From Marinobacter sp. (GTDB taxonomy: Bacteria > Pseudomonadota > Gammaproteobacteria > Pseudomonadales > Oleiphilaceae), in contig JACIZI010000009.1 of the NCBI GenBank assembly GCA_014359475.1, positions 50,053-114,052 on the forward strand: a stretch of 64,000 nucleotides of DNA, given 5' to 3'. Each line of letters starts with the position of its first letter. The first letter of the stretch is position 1. Below are positions 30,421 through 39,985 of this stretch, in pieces. The translations under genes were made by a program, and so were the position numbers. A model generated the notes under the pieces. The model was not told where the DNA came from. It ran no database searches and was given only the letters and a program-made list of their open reading frames with translations.

Positions 30421-30768
30421 CGAGCTCGCCAGACAGTCGCCGCCGGTTATTGCCGGGGGAGGAAAGTCCGGGCTCCGCAGGGCAAGGTGCCAGGTAACGC
30501 CTGGGCGGCGCGAGCCGACGGAAAGTGCAACAGAAAGTATACCGCCTAAGCGCTTTCGGGCGCCGGTAAGGGTGAAATGGTGCGGTAAGAGCGCACCGCG
30601 TGGCTGGCAACAGTCCACGGCGATGGTAAACCCCACCTGGAGCAAGACCAAATAGGAGTCCTATGGCGTGGCCCGCGCTGGACTCGGGTAGGTCGCTTGA
30701 GGCCTGTGGTGACGCAGGCCCTAGATGAATGACTGTCCCAGACAGAACCCGGCTTATCGGCGGGCTCA
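30421..30768 (+). ncRNA. rnpB: RNase P RNA (type A)
   Basis: Catalytic RNA that removes 5' leaders from pre-tRNAs. Conserved segments are GAGGAAAGTCCGGGCTCC near 30461, the ACAGAAA block near 30530, and TAGATGAATGACTGTCC near 30722. The 5' GAGCTCGCC and 3' GGCGGGCTC close the P1 helix. The length of about 348 nt is normal for gammaproteobacteria. It is followed by a hairpin at 30780-30801. Confidence 0.96.
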
Positions 30769-30778
30769 CGATTACCGG

Positions 30779-30804
30779 ACCGTAACCCCTGGGGTTACGG
30801 TTTC
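30779..30804 (+). terminator. rnpB terminator
   Basis: CCGTAACC...GGTTACGG palindromic stem with a very short loop, then TTT, 12 nt after the RNase P RNA end. The T-tract is short. Confidence 0.6.
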
Positions 30805-30981
30805 TATCCTCCGCTTTTTATAGCCAAATATTCTTAAACCTCACTTGTCATCTTCGCTTTATTTTGCAGGTAATTGATTTGCGGTAGTTTCTTCTCCGTA
30901 ACCTTCGCTGCGTTCTCTTTTGATTCCCGTAACTGATTGTCCTGAAAGGAAGTTTTCCCACTCGGGCAGGCGCCGTGGCGC

Positions 30982-31010
30982 TTGCATTGTGTATTGGGTG
31001 TTCCTATAGT
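30982..31010 (+). promoter_or_regulatory. dcw cluster promoter (PmraZ)
   Basis: TTGCAT at 30982-30987, 17 nt, then TATAGT at 31005-31010. The predicted start is near 31017, immediately before the MraZ-type repeats. The rest of the rnpB-mraZ gap (30805-30981) shows nothing notable. Confidence 0.65.
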
Positions 31011-31018
31011 GTGCAGCA

Positions 31019-31053
31019 GTGGGAAAAAGTGGATCAAAGTGGTTTTTAGTGGA
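31019..31053 (+). promoter_or_regulatory. MraZ-binding direct repeats
   Basis: Four GTGGN units at 31019, 31029, 31039 and 31049, exactly 10 nt apart (GTGGG, GTGGA, GTGGT, GTGGA, each followed by 5 nt). In E. coli and mycoplasmas MraZ binds TGGGN repeats separated by 5 nt upstream of its own gene. Here the third G of the TGGG core is kept only in the first unit. Confidence 0.75.
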
Positions 31054-31076
31054 ATCAGGGGCCAGAGCCGGATCGG

Positions 31077-31529
31077 ATGAGCAACTTTCTTGGCAGTCAT
31101 GCCATCAATATGGACGCAAAGGGTCGCCTGGCGATCCCTGCGCGGGTGCGCGAGGAACTCGCGGACACCTGTGACGGCCGTATTGTGCTCACAGCCAATG
31201 CCGATGAGGAGCGCTGCCTTCTTCTGTATCCGGAGCCGGAATGGGAGGAGCTGCAGCCGAAGATCCAGGCGCTGCCGAATATGAACAAGGCAGTGCGTCG
31301 CCTGCAGCGGCTGCTGCTGGGCCAGGCAACGCGCCTGGAACTGGACTCCAACGGCCGGATTCTGGTTCCGCCTCCCCTGCGCAATTATGCGCGTCTGGAA
31401 AAGAAGCTGATGCTGATTGGTCAGGGCAAGAAATTCGAGCTGTGGAGTGAGGAGCGCTGGTTCGCCTGGCTGGATGAGTCCACGGATGACGAGGAAATGC
31501 CTGCGGAAATGGAGGCACTCTCGCTATGA
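31077..31529 (+). CDS. mraZ: Transcriptional regulator MraZ
   Basis: DNA-binding ring protein that represses the dcw cluster in E. coli. The 150-residue product has the two expected AbrB/SpoVT-like halves: [20 protein letters not shown] at the N-terminus and [20 protein letters not shown] in the second half (about 79-98). The length is close to E. coli MraZ (152). The 3' end overlaps rsmH by 4 nt (ATGA). It lies directly under the repeats it is expected to bind, so autoregulation is likely. Confidence 0.96.
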   Translation: MSNFLGSHAINMDAKGRLAIPARVREELADTCDGRIVLTANADEERCLLLYPEPEWEELQPKIQALPNMNKAVRRLQRLLLGQATRLELDSNGRILVPPPLRNYARLEKKLMLIGQGKKFELWSEERWFAWLDESTDDEEMPAEMEALSL

Positions 31530-32524
31530 CCCCGGCTGACTCCCCCGGCACCGACGGTCAGTTCCGGCACCGTTCGGTTCTGCTGGATTCGGCGGTGGAC
31601 CTGCTGGTTAAGGATCCGGAAGGCGTTTATGTGGACGGCACCTTCGGTCGTGGTGGCCACAGCCGGCTGATTCTGGAACACCTGGGAACCAGCGGCCGGC
31701 TCATCGGCATTGACAAGGACCCGGAAGCGCTGCGCTGTGCCCGGGCGCTTGCCGATCAGGATGTCCGCTTCACGCCAGTGCACGGCTCCTTTGCAAGTCT
31801 TGAGAGCATTATCCGGGAGCAGGATCTGGGGCTGCTCAGTGGTGTGTTGCTGGATCTGGGCGTTTCGTCACCGCAACTGGATGACGCGGAGCGGGGATTC
31901 AGTTTCATGAAAAACGGGCCCCTGGATATGCGCATGGATCCCGGGCAGGCTCCGAGCGCTGCGCAATGGCTGGCGGAAGCCGACGAAAAAGACATTGCCG
32001 ATGTGATCTTCCGCTATGGCGAAGAGCGTTTCTCCCGTCGTATTGCACGTTTGATCGTGCAGCGGCGTGACGAGGCGCCGCTGGCAACCACCCATGAGCT
32101 GGCGGAACTGGTGGCCGAGGCGGTGCCCCGCAAGGAAAAACACAAACATCCCGCGACACGGACCTTTCAGGCTATCCGGATTTTTATTAACCGGGAGCTG
32201 GAAGACCTGGAAGAGGTGCTGGCGGCCGCTACGGACAATTTGCGCCCCGGTGGCCGTCTCGTGGTGATCAGCTTTCATTCGCTGGAAGACCGGCTGGTGA
32301 AGCGTTTCATGCGGGATCTGGCCCGCGGTCCGCAGTTGCCCAAAGGGGTGCCGGTGACCGGGGATCAGCAGGAGTCCGGTTTCCGTCTGGTGGGCAAGGC
32401 GATGAAAGCCAGTGACCAGGAAGTGACAGAAAATGTTCGGGCCAGGAGCGCCATGATGCGGGTCCTGGAGAGACGGGTTCCGGAGAGAACCGATAAGGCC
32501 GCAAGCCGGTATGGGAGATTGTGA
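31526..32524 (+). CDS. rsmH: 16S rRNA N4-methyltransferase RsmH (MraW)
   Basis: SAM-dependent enzyme that N4-methylates C1402 of 16S rRNA, pairing with RsmI on the same base. The 332-residue length is close to E. coli RsmH (313). Motifs include [17 protein letters not shown] (SAM-binding), [22 protein letters not shown] in part, GPLDMRMDP, and the C-terminal [14 protein letters not shown]. It overlaps mraZ, and ftsL starts at the following base, so the genes are tightly coupled. Confidence 0.97.
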   Translation: MTPADSPGTDGQFRHRSVLLDSAVDLLVKDPEGVYVDGTFGRGGHSRLILEHLGTSGRLIGIDKDPEALRCARALADQDVRFTPVHGSFASLESIIREQDLGLLSGVLLDLGVSSPQLDDAERGFSFMKNGPLDMRMDPGQAPSAAQWLAEADEKDIADVIFRYGEERFSRRIARLIVQRRDEAPLATTHELAELVAEAVPRKEKHKHPATRTFQAIRIFINRELEDLEEVLAAATDNLRPGGRLVVISFHSLEDRLVKRFMRDLARGPQLPKGVPVTGDQQESGFRLVGKAMKASDQEVTENVRARSAMMRVLERRVPERTDKAASRYGRL

Positions 32525-32525
32525 T

Positions 32526-32927
32526 ATGGGCGCCGTTGCGATAGAGCCGAAAGTAAAAGCCGCGAAGCTGAACCGCGACATCGTAAGGGGCGGCATGGTA
32601 GCGGCTGCCCGGGTGTCCCGCCAGGTGTTCGGGGCCATCCAGCAACCCCGGGTAATGATGACCGCTGTGCTGGTCATGGTGCTGGTGATTTCTGCGCTGG
32701 GGGTGGTCGTCAGCTCCTTCCAGAATCGCAAGCTGTTCAACGAACTGGCCCAGTTACAGGAAGCCCGGGATGCCTATCAGCGTGAGTGGAGCCAGTTGTT
32801 ACTGGAGCAGAGCGCACTGAGCGCCCATGGCCGGGTGGAACGCCTGGCCGCTGAAAGGTTCGGGATGGTGGTGCCGGGTCGGCAGGATATTGTTCTGGTT
32901 CCGTTAATGGCGCAGTCCGCTCAATAA
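32526..32927 (+). CDS. ftsL: Cell division protein FtsL
   Basis: Small bitopic divisome protein that forms the FtsQLB complex and activates FtsWI. The 133-residue product has a cytoplasmic N-terminus, one membrane helix (MMTAVLVMVLVISALGVVV, about 45-63) and a periplasmic heptad-rich coiled coil (NRKLFNELAQLQEARDAYQ). The ATG at 32526 has GGGAG 8 nt upstream; an ATG at 32511 inside rsmH is less likely. Identity rests on topology and position between rsmH and ftsI, since FtsL diverges quickly. Confidence 0.92.
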   Translation: MGAVAIEPKVKAAKLNRDIVRGGMVAAARVSRQVFGAIQQPRVMMTAVLVMVLVISALGVVVSSFQNRKLFNELAQLQEARDAYQREWSQLLLEQSALSAHGRVERLAAERFGMVVPGRQDIVLVPLMAQSAQ

Positions 32928-32940
32928 CGATAACGACAGG

Positions 32941-34686
32941 GTGACCAAGGTGTCAGTGAAGGGGAAGCAGTCCGCCAGTCAGAGTCATCTGACCGCCTTG
33001 CCGGGAGCTTGGCGGCACGGCGCGGTGCTGGCTGTTTTTCTGGCGGTGGCCGGGGTGATCGGCTGGCGTCTTGTGGATCTCCATGTTGTGGACCAGGCAT
33101 TTTTGCGGGAGCAGGGTGATGTCCGCACCATCCGCATAGAGACCATCGATGCACACCGGGGCATGATCACAGATCGCCATGGCGAATCTCTGGCGGTCAG
33201 TACGCCGGTTCAGACTGTCTGGGCGAATCCGTCGGAAGTGGACCCCAGTGACCCGCGTCTGGAAACTGCCGCCCGTTTTCTGGGCGTCAGTGAGGCCAGC
33301 TTGCGGAGCCGTTTGACCCGCTATGGCCACCGGGAGTTCATCTACGTCAAACGGAAGATAAGTCCCTCGGTGGCCAGGTCCGTTATGGACCTGGAAATCC
33401 CCGGTTTGTACAGCCGGCTCGAGTATCGCCGCTACTATCCGGCAGGAGAAGTGACAGCCCACGTTGTGGGCTTTTCCAGTATCGATGAAGAGGGTCAGGA
33501 GGGGCTGGAGCTGGCCTATGACGAATGGCTCAGTGGCGAAGGCGGCGCCAAGCGGGTACTCAAAGATAACCTGGGGCGGGTGATCAAGGATCTGAGTCTG
33601 ATCCGTACCGCGAAGCCGGGTAAAGAGCTGACTCTGAGTCTGGATCTGCGGTTGCAGTATCTGGCTTACCGCGAACTCAAGGCTGCGGTCAATGCCCACA
33701 ATGCCCGGGGTGGCACCCTGGTGATGCTGGACGTGGATACCGGAGAGGTGCTGGCGATGGTCAACCAGCAATCCTACAACCCCAATGACCGGGGGCAGAT
33801 CAGCCCCGAGCGAATGCGTAACAAGGCGATCACTGACCTGTTCGAGCCCGGCTCCACCATGAAGCCGGTTGCCATGGCCGCGGCGCTGGAGACCGGAAAG
33901 TACAACCCCCAAACCCGCATTGATACCTCGCCGGGTTACCGGCGTTTCGGACGCTTCACGATCCGTGATCATCGTAATTACGGCGTGGTGACTCTGAGCG
34001 AGATTATCAGCAAATCCAGTAACGTGGGCATCAGCAAGATCGCCAATGACGTGGGCGGTGATGTCATTCGGGATCTGTACGCCCGGATGGGGCTCGGTCA
34101 GCCTACCGGCGTAGCGTTCCCTGGCGAAGCAGTTGGCGTGCTGCCCGCACCTCCCCGCTGGCGGCCGGTGGAAGAAGCCACCCTGTCCTACGGCTACGGG
34201 ATGAGCGTGAATGCCCTGCAGCTGGCCCAGGCCTACATGATTCTCGCCAACGGTGGTATTCGTTATCCGCTGAGCCTGTTGCGAGCAGACGAGCCACCGC
34301 GAGGGGAAAGAGTGCTGTCAGAAAAAGTCACTGCAGAAGTTCGCAAAATGCTGCACCAGGTGGTGGAAGAAGGCACCGGCAAACGGGCGAGCCCGGGGTT
34401 CTACACCGCAGGTGGCAAGACCGGGACTGTGCATCTGGTAGGCAAGCAGGGGTATGAAGACAGTCAATACAAAGCGATTTTTGCGGGGATGGCACCGATT
34501 GATAATCCGCGCATTGTGACTGTGGTGGCCGTGGATGCCCCTCAGTCCGGCGAATACTACGGTGGTGAAGTGGCTGCGCCGGTATTTGCGCGGGTGATGG
34601 GGGATGCGTTGCGGCTGTTGAACGTCAAGCCTGAACTGGAAGTGGGGCGGGCCGATGGCCCGGTCCATTCCGGGGAGCGGGGGTAG
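32941..34686 (+). CDS. ftsI: Peptidoglycan D,D-transpeptidase FtsI (PBP3)
   Basis: Septum-specific class B penicillin-binding protein that crosslinks peptidoglycan with FtsW. The 581-residue protein has a short cytoplasmic tail, a membrane helix (about 25-45), the PBP dimer domain, and a transpeptidase domain with STMK (Ser305 nucleophile, Lys308), SSN (359-361) and KTG (493-495). The GTG start at 32941 follows ftsL by 13 nt; a second in-frame GTG lies at 32950. It is followed by murE after 3 nt. Confidence 0.96.
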   Translation: MTKVSVKGKQSASQSHLTALPGAWRHGAVLAVFLAVAGVIGWRLVDLHVVDQAFLREQGDVRTIRIETIDAHRGMITDRHGESLAVSTPVQTVWANPSEVDPSDPRLETAARFLGVSEASLRSRLTRYGHREFIYVKRKISPSVARSVMDLEIPGLYSRLEYRRYYPAGEVTAHVVGFSSIDEEGQEGLELAYDEWLSGEGGAKRVLKDNLGRVIKDLSLIRTAKPGKELTLSLDLRLQYLAYRELKAAVNAHNARGGTLVMLDVDTGEVLAMVNQQSYNPNDRGQISPERMRNKAITDLFEPGSTMKPVAMAAALETGKYNPQTRIDTSPGYRRFGRFTIRDHRNYGVVTLSEIISKSSNVGISKIANDVGGDVIRDLYARMGLGQPTGVAFPGEAVGVLPAPPRWRPVEEATLSYGYGMSVNALQLAQAYMILANGGIRYPLSLLRADEPPRGERVLSEKVTAEVRKMLHQVVEEGTGKRASPGFYTAGGKTGTVHLVGKQGYEDSQYKAIFAGMAPIDNPRIVTVVAVDAPQSGEYYGGEVAAPVFARVMGDALRLLNVKPELEVGRADGPVHSGERG

Positions 34687-34689
34687 ACT

Positions 34690-36174
34690 ATGTGTATTAC
34701 ATCGCTTAGCACGCTGCTGCAGGATATTGAAACCGTACCGTCGGTATTTGATGTGACCATCCATGGGCTGCAGACCGACAGCCGGGAAGTGGGGATGGGG
34801 GATGCTTTCGTCGCCCTGTCCGGAGCCCGTACCCCGGCGGATCACTATGTGGATGATGCGATTGCCGCCGGGGCTACGGTCGTGTTGTTGGAGGCGGGTC
34901 AGCCCGCAGAGTGCCGCGAGTACCACGGTGCCCTGGTGGTGCCCGTCACCGGTCTGCGCGGAAAACTGGGGCGTATCGCCGACCGGTTTTACGAGCACCC
35001 CAGTCATCGTATGCGGGTCCTCGGCGTGACGGGTACCAATGGCAAAACCTCAGTGACGCACTTTATTGCCAGCCTGCTGGGCGAAACCGGTTCACCCTGC
35101 GGCCTGATTGGCACCCTGGGTAACGGTCTTCCCGGTCGTCTGAAAGAAAGCACTCATACCACGCCGGATGTGGTGCATGTGAACCGGGAACTGGCGCGAA
35201 TTCTGGCCCAGGGGGGGCGTTCCGCGGCGATGGAAGTGTCGTCCCATGCGCTGGATCAGGGACGGCTCGACGGGCTGGCGATGACCGGTGCGATATTTAC
35301 CAACCTGAGCCGTGACCATCTCGACTACCACGGCTCCATGGAGGAATACGCTGCAGCCAAGGCGAAGCTGTTCCGGCGCGAAGAACTGCATTTCTCGGTG
35401 ATCAATTACGACGACCCGTTTGGTCGTCAGCTCTATGAGCAGCTGGAAGGGCAATGTGACCGGGTGCGTTACAGCCTGCACGAAGCCCAGACTGAACTGT
35501 GGATGACCCGCTTTAAGCCACAGGCTCATGGCTTCACCGCACATGTGGATGGTCAGTGGGGCCGTTTTGAAGTGTTTGCGCCCCTGCTCGGTGCCTTTAA
35601 CGCCAGCAATCTGCTGGCGGCGATGGCCACAGCGCTCATCCTGGGTGTGCCGGTGGAGAGAGTCAGTCAGGCAGCGGAAACGCTGGTTGCTCCCCCGGGC
35701 CGGCTCGAATCCTTTACCGGAGCCGGTGGAGTGCAGGTGGTGGTTGATTACGCCCACACGCCGGATGCCCTCGCCAATGCCCTCTCAGCCTTGCGGAGCC
35801 ATGTTTCTGGCCGACTGATTTGCGTTTTTGGCTGCGGCGGTGACCGCGATACCGGCAAGCGCCCGGAGATGGCGAAGGTGGCCGAGGATCTCGCGGACCT
35901 TGTACTGGTGACCGATGACAACCCCAGGACTGAAGATCCCGCAATGATTACCGGTCAGATAGTGGCAGGGCTGGCCAGCCCGGATCAGGTCCGGGTCATT
36001 CATGATCGGGCCGAGGCCATCCACCAGGCAATCAGCATGGCCGGCGACGGCGACATTGTGCTGGTGGCTGGTAAAGGCCATGAAACATTCCAGGAGATTG
36101 CCGGGCAGCGGGTGCCCTTCAGTGATGTCGAGCAGGTTCGCTATGCCCTGTCCCTTAATGGGGGTGTCGCATGA
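34690..36174 (+). CDS. murE: UDP-MurNAc-tripeptide synthetase MurE (meso-DAP adding)
   Basis: Cytoplasmic Mur ligase that adds meso-diaminopimelate to UDP-MurNAc-L-Ala-D-Glu. The 494-residue protein has the ATP loop GVTGTNGKTS (about 113-122) and the motif DNPR at 410-413, which marks meso-DAP over lysine specificity. C-terminal motifs include VLVAGKGHE. It starts at the ATG 3 nt after ftsI, and its stop overlaps the murF start (ATGA). Confidence 0.97.
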   Translation: MCITSLSTLLQDIETVPSVFDVTIHGLQTDSREVGMGDAFVALSGARTPADHYVDDAIAAGATVVLLEAGQPAECREYHGALVVPVTGLRGKLGRIADRFYEHPSHRMRVLGVTGTNGKTSVTHFIASLLGETGSPCGLIGTLGNGLPGRLKESTHTTPDVVHVNRELARILAQGGRSAAMEVSSHALDQGRLDGLAMTGAIFTNLSRDHLDYHGSMEEYAAAKAKLFRREELHFSVINYDDPFGRQLYEQLEGQCDRVRYSLHEAQTELWMTRFKPQAHGFTAHVDGQWGRFEVFAPLLGAFNASNLLAAMATALILGVPVERVSQAAETLVAPPGRLESFTGAGGVQVVVDYAHTPDALANALSALRSHVSGRLICVFGCGGDRDTGKRPEMAKVAEDLADLVLVTDDNPRTEDPAMITGQIVAGLASPDQVRVIHDRAEAIHQAISMAGDGDIVLVAGKGHETFQEIAGQRVPFSDVEQVRYALSLNGGVA

Positions 36175-37541
36175 TGCGCGCCTTTACGCTGGCGGAGGCC
36201 GCAGTCTGGCTCAGGGTTAGTGAGCCGGAGGGTGCCCCTGCTGTGGTTTGTGAGGGGGTGTCGACCGATACCCGCGACATCCGCGAAGGGGATCTGTTTG
36301 TCGCTCTGCGGGGTGAGCGGTTTGATGGTCACAAATTTGTCAGCCAGGCAAAACACTCTGGTGCCGTGGCTGCGGTGGTGGATGTCGCTGTTGCCGACGC
36401 CGGGATTCCGCAGCTGGTGGTGGAAGACACAGTAGAAGCCCTGGCAGCTCTGGCAGCGGCTCAGCGAGACGAAAGCCGTGCCCGGTTTGTAGCGGTGACG
36501 GGTAGCAGCGGTAAAACCACCGTGCGGGAAATGACGGCAGCAATTCTGGAGGCTGGCGGGCCGGTACTGGTGACCCGCGGAAATCTCAATAATCACATCG
36601 GAGTGCCGTTGACCCTGTTCCGCCTCACACCGGAGCACCGTTTCGGGGTGATCGAGCTGGGTGCCAGTGGTGTCGGTGAAATTGCCCATACCGTTGCGAT
36701 TACCCGTCCGCATGTGGCGATTCTGACCAACGCGGGTCAGGCCCACCTGGAAGGTTTCGGGGGTTACGACAAGGTGGTGCAGGCCAAGGGCGAAATTATC
36801 GATGGTGTCGTCCCCGGTGGGGTCGTGGTGCTGAACCGCGACGACCCCGCGTTTGAGATCTGGCGCGACCGGGCGGGTACCCGGCGGGTGGTTGCTGTCA
36901 GTGCATCCGGGCATCCGGATGCGGATTATCGCTACCGGCAGCTGCAAGTGCAGCCTGATGGCCAGACCTTCATGGCCGAGGGGCCGCTGGGCTGGGAACA
37001 GAAAGTTCATATGGGGCTTTATGGCGAACACAACGCCGGCAATGCATTGCTGGCCCTTGCGGCTGCAAGGGAACTGGGTGCCGGAGATGATGCGGTGAGC
37101 CGCGGGCTGGCCAGCCTGGAGCCGGTGAAAGGCCGCCTGCAGGTGATTCATCTGTCGGAGCGGGTCCGGCTGGTGGACGACAGTTATAACGCCAACCCCG
37201 CATCCATGCGGGCGGCGCTGAAATTTCTCGGCAGCCTGCCGGGGTATCGGATTGCGGTGCTCGGTGCCATGGCTGAGCTGGGTAGCGAAGCGGATGGGCT
37301 GCACCGTGAAATCGGCGAATTTGCCCGTCGTCAGGGTATTGACCGGCTGCTGGCAGTGGGTCCGGAAGGCAACGCTTACCTGCAGGGTTTTGGTAAGGGT
37401 TGCGATGTATGTGCCAGTCATGAGGAGGCGGTCAGCCGGCTAAGGGCCGTCACTGACGCACCACTGTCAGTACTGGTGAAAGGTTCTCGCAGTTCCGCCA
37501 TGGACCAAGTGGTGGAAGGCCTAAAGGAAAAAGGTGACTAA
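36171..37541 (+). CDS. murF: UDP-MurNAc-tripeptide D-Ala-D-Ala ligase MurF
   Basis: Adds D-Ala-D-Ala to UDP-MurNAc-tripeptide to complete the pentapeptide. The 456-residue length is close to E. coli MurF (452). Motifs are the N-terminal DTRDIREGDLFVALRGERFDGH, ATP loop TGSSGKTTVREM, NNHIGVPLTLFRL, and DDSYNANPASMRAAL. Two ATG codons occur in tandem at the start, the first overlapping the murE stop. Confidence 0.97.
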   Translation: MMRAFTLAEAAVWLRVSEPEGAPAVVCEGVSTDTRDIREGDLFVALRGERFDGHKFVSQAKHSGAVAAVVDVAVADAGIPQLVVEDTVEALAALAAAQRDESRARFVAVTGSSGKTTVREMTAAILEAGGPVLVTRGNLNNHIGVPLTLFRLTPEHRFGVIELGASGVGEIAHTVAITRPHVAILTNAGQAHLEGFGGYDKVVQAKGEIIDGVVPGGVVVLNRDDPAFEIWRDRAGTRRVVAVSASGHPDADYRYRQLQVQPDGQTFMAEGPLGWEQKVHMGLYGEHNAGNALLALAAARELGAGDDAVSRGLASLEPVKGRLQVIHLSERVRLVDDSYNANPASMRAALKFLGSLPGYRIAVLGAMAELGSEADGLHREIGEFARRQGIDRLLAVGPEGNAYLQGFGKGCDVCASHEEAVSRLRAVTDAPLSVLVKGSRSSAMDQVVEGLKEKGD

Positions 37542-37544
37542 CTC

Positions 37545-38630
37545 ATGCTGCTCTGGCTGACCGGGGTTCTGTCTGATTATATTTCGGCGCTGACGGTGTT
37601 TCAGTACCTGACGCTACGTGCCATTCTGGGGACTCTGACGGCCCTGCTGATCTCCCTGCTGATTGGTCCCTGGATGATCCGGAAGCTGGGGCAGTACCAG
37701 ATCGGTCAGGCAGTACGGAATGATGGGCCCCAGACCCATCTGAGCAAGGCCGGCACCCCCACCATGGGTGGCGCACTGATCCTGGTGGCGATCGCAATCA
37801 GCACCCTGCTGTGGGCGGATCTGACCAACCGTTATGTGTGGGTAACCCTGCTGGTGACCCTGCTGTTCGGTGCCATTGGCTGGGTGGATGACTATCGTAA
37901 GGTGGTAGAGCGCAATCCCCGGGGCTTGCCGGCACGCTGGAAGTACTTCTGGCAGTCAGTGATCGGGGCAGGTGCCGCTGTGGCACTGTACGCGACATCT
38001 TCCCTGCCCCAGGAAACATCCCTCTATGTGCCTTTCTTCAAGGACGTATCGCTCACGCTGGGGCCGGTCATCTTCATTCTGCTCAGCTATTTCGTGATTG
38101 TAGGCAGCAGTAACGCGGTCAATCTGACGGATGGTCTGGATGGCCTGGCGATCATGCCTACCGTCATGGTAGCGGGTGCGCTGGCGGTGTTTGCCTATGT
38201 GTCCGGCCATGCCCAGTTTGCCAACTATCTGCTGATTCCCCATCTGCCGGGCACCGGGGAGCTGATCATTTTCTGTGGCGCGATCGTGGGTGCGGGGCTC
38301 GGATTCCTGTGGTTCAACACCTATCCGGCCCAGGTGTTCATGGGGGATGTGGGTGCCCTGGCGCTGGGGGCGGCTCTGGGTGTAGTTGCCGTCATCGTCC
38401 GGGAGGAGATTGTGCTGTTCATCATGGGCGGTGTGTTCGTGATGGAAACCATTTCTGTGATTTTGCAGGTGGGCTCATTCCGCCTGACCGGCCGGCGCAT
38501 TTTCCGGATGGCCCCTCTGCACCACCATTTTGAACTGAAAGGCTGGCCGGAACCACGGGTTATCGTGCGCTTCTGGGTGGTCACCGTTGTTCTGGTACTG
38601 ATTGGCCTGGCCAGTCTGAAACTGCGCTAG
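37545..38630 (+). CDS. mraY: Phospho-MurNAc-pentapeptide transferase MraY
   Basis: Polytopic membrane enzyme that transfers phospho-MurNAc-pentapeptide to undecaprenyl phosphate, giving lipid I. The 361-residue length is near the E. coli value (360), with about ten hydrophobic helices. Motifs are [33 protein letters not shown] and the C-terminal [12 protein letters not shown]. It starts 3 nt after murF and ends 14 nt before murD. Confidence 0.97.
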   Translation: MLLWLTGVLSDYISALTVFQYLTLRAILGTLTALLISLLIGPWMIRKLGQYQIGQAVRNDGPQTHLSKAGTPTMGGALILVAIAISTLLWADLTNRYVWVTLLVTLLFGAIGWVDDYRKVVERNPRGLPARWKYFWQSVIGAGAAVALYATSSLPQETSLYVPFFKDVSLTLGPVIFILLSYFVIVGSSNAVNLTDGLDGLAIMPTVMVAGALAVFAYVSGHAQFANYLLIPHLPGTGELIIFCGAIVGAGLGFLWFNTYPAQVFMGDVGALALGAALGVVAVIVREEIVLFIMGGVFVMETISVILQVGSFRLTGRRIFRMAPLHHHFELKGWPEPRVIVRFWVVTVVLVLIGLASLKLR

Positions 38631-38644
38631 CGGGTGGAGTATTA

Positions 38645-39985
38645 ATGGCTGTCATCGTTTCAGATCGTCGCACACTGGTGGTAGGGCTCGGCAAGACCGG
38701 GCTCTCCTGCGTGCGCTATCTGCACAACCAGGGACGTGACCTGGTGGTGGCGGACAGTCGTGCGCATCCGCCTGGCCTGGACGAACTGCGAGCCGGCTGG
38801 CCGGAGGTTCCGCTACACACCGGAGCATTCGATCCGGAACTCTTTGCAGGTTTTAACGAGCTGGTGGTCAGCCCCGGTATCAGTGTGGCAGATCCGGCTA
38901 TTGCGGCGGCGCGGGAAGCAGGCGCAATGATCCGCGGTGACATCGATCTGTTCAGCGAAGCGGCGGATGCGCCGATAGTGGCCATTACCGGTTCCAACGG
39001 CAAAACCACCGTCACCAGCCTGCTGGGGAAAATGGCCCGGGCAGCGGGGCGCAGGGTAGCGGTGGGCGGCAACATCGGTACACCGGCTCTGGATCTGCTG
39101 GGCCAGGACGCGGAGTTGTATATCCTGGAATTGTCCAGCTTCCAGCTGGAAACCACAGAAGAGTTGAACGCGATGGTGGCCACCGTACTGAATGTCAGCG
39201 ACGACCACATGGATCGTTATACCTCGAAGATGGAATATTTCCAGGCCAAGCAGCGGATCTACCGAGGTGCCAGGAATGCGGTGGTCAATCTGGACGATGC
39301 CCTGAGCACGCCCATGGCGCGAGACAATTTGCGCTTTGTGTGTTTCGGTTTCAACCGGGTTAATCCGGAAACCTTCAGCACCCGGGACGACGAGCAAGGC
39401 ACCTGGATTACCTGGGGGTTCGAGAACCTGCTGCTGACCAGCGAGCTGAGCCTGCTGGGTTTGCACAACGTCAGCAATGTCATGGCGGCACTGGCGCTGG
39501 GGCAGGTGGTCGGTCTGCCCATGGACGTGATGTTGCAGACTGCCCGGCAATTCCGGGGACTTCCCCATCGTTGTGAGCTGGTGCGCCGGCTGGACGGGAT
39601 TGAATACGTCAACGACTCCAAAGGCACCAATGTGGGTGCCACCGCTGCTGCCCTGGAAAGTCTGGCGACGGACAACGGCAAGCTGGTGCTGATTGCCGGC
39701 GGAGATGGCAAGGGGGCCGACTTTTCGCCGCTGGCGGAACCGGTTGCCCGTTTTTGCCGCGGGGTCGTGCTGATCGGTCGGGATGCGGATCGTCTGGCCG
39801 GGGTGATTGGCGATGCTGTGGTCTGTGAAAAAGCAGCCACAATGGCGGAGGCCGTTGCTGCCGCCCGGCGTATGGCGCAGGCGGGTGACCGGGTTCTGTT
39901 GTCCCCGGCCTGCGCCAGCTTCGACATGTTCCGCGATTATCAGGATCGCGGCGACCAGTTCCGTCACCAGGTGGAGGTGCTTTGA
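38645..39985 (+). CDS. murD: UDP-MurNAc-L-Ala D-glutamate ligase MurD
   Basis: Adds D-glutamate to UDP-MurNAc-L-Ala. The 446-residue protein begins with the nucleotide-sugar-binding GLGKTGLSCVRYL (about 15-27). It has the ATP loop ITGSNGKTTVTSL, LELSSFQLE, and the C-terminal LLSPACASFDMFRDYQDRGD, a MurD signature. Its stop overlaps the ftsW start (TGATG). Confidence 0.97.
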   Translation: MAVIVSDRRTLVVGLGKTGLSCVRYLHNQGRDLVVADSRAHPPGLDELRAGWPEVPLHTGAFDPELFAGFNELVVSPGISVADPAIAAAREAGAMIRGDIDLFSEAADAPIVAITGSNGKTTVTSLLGKMARAAGRRVAVGGNIGTPALDLLGQDAELYILELSSFQLETTEELNAMVATVLNVSDDHMDRYTSKMEYFQAKQRIYRGARNAVVNLDDALSTPMARDNLRFVCFGFNRVNPETFSTRDDEQGTWITWGFENLLLTSELSLLGLHNVSNVMAALALGQVVGLPMDVMLQTARQFRGLPHRCELVRRLDGIEYVNDSKGTNVGATAAALESLATDNGKLVLIAGGDGKGADFSPLAEPVARFCRGVVLIGRDADRLAGVIGDAVVCEKAATMAEAVAAARRMAQAGDRVLLSPACASFDMFRDYQDRGDQFRHQVEVL

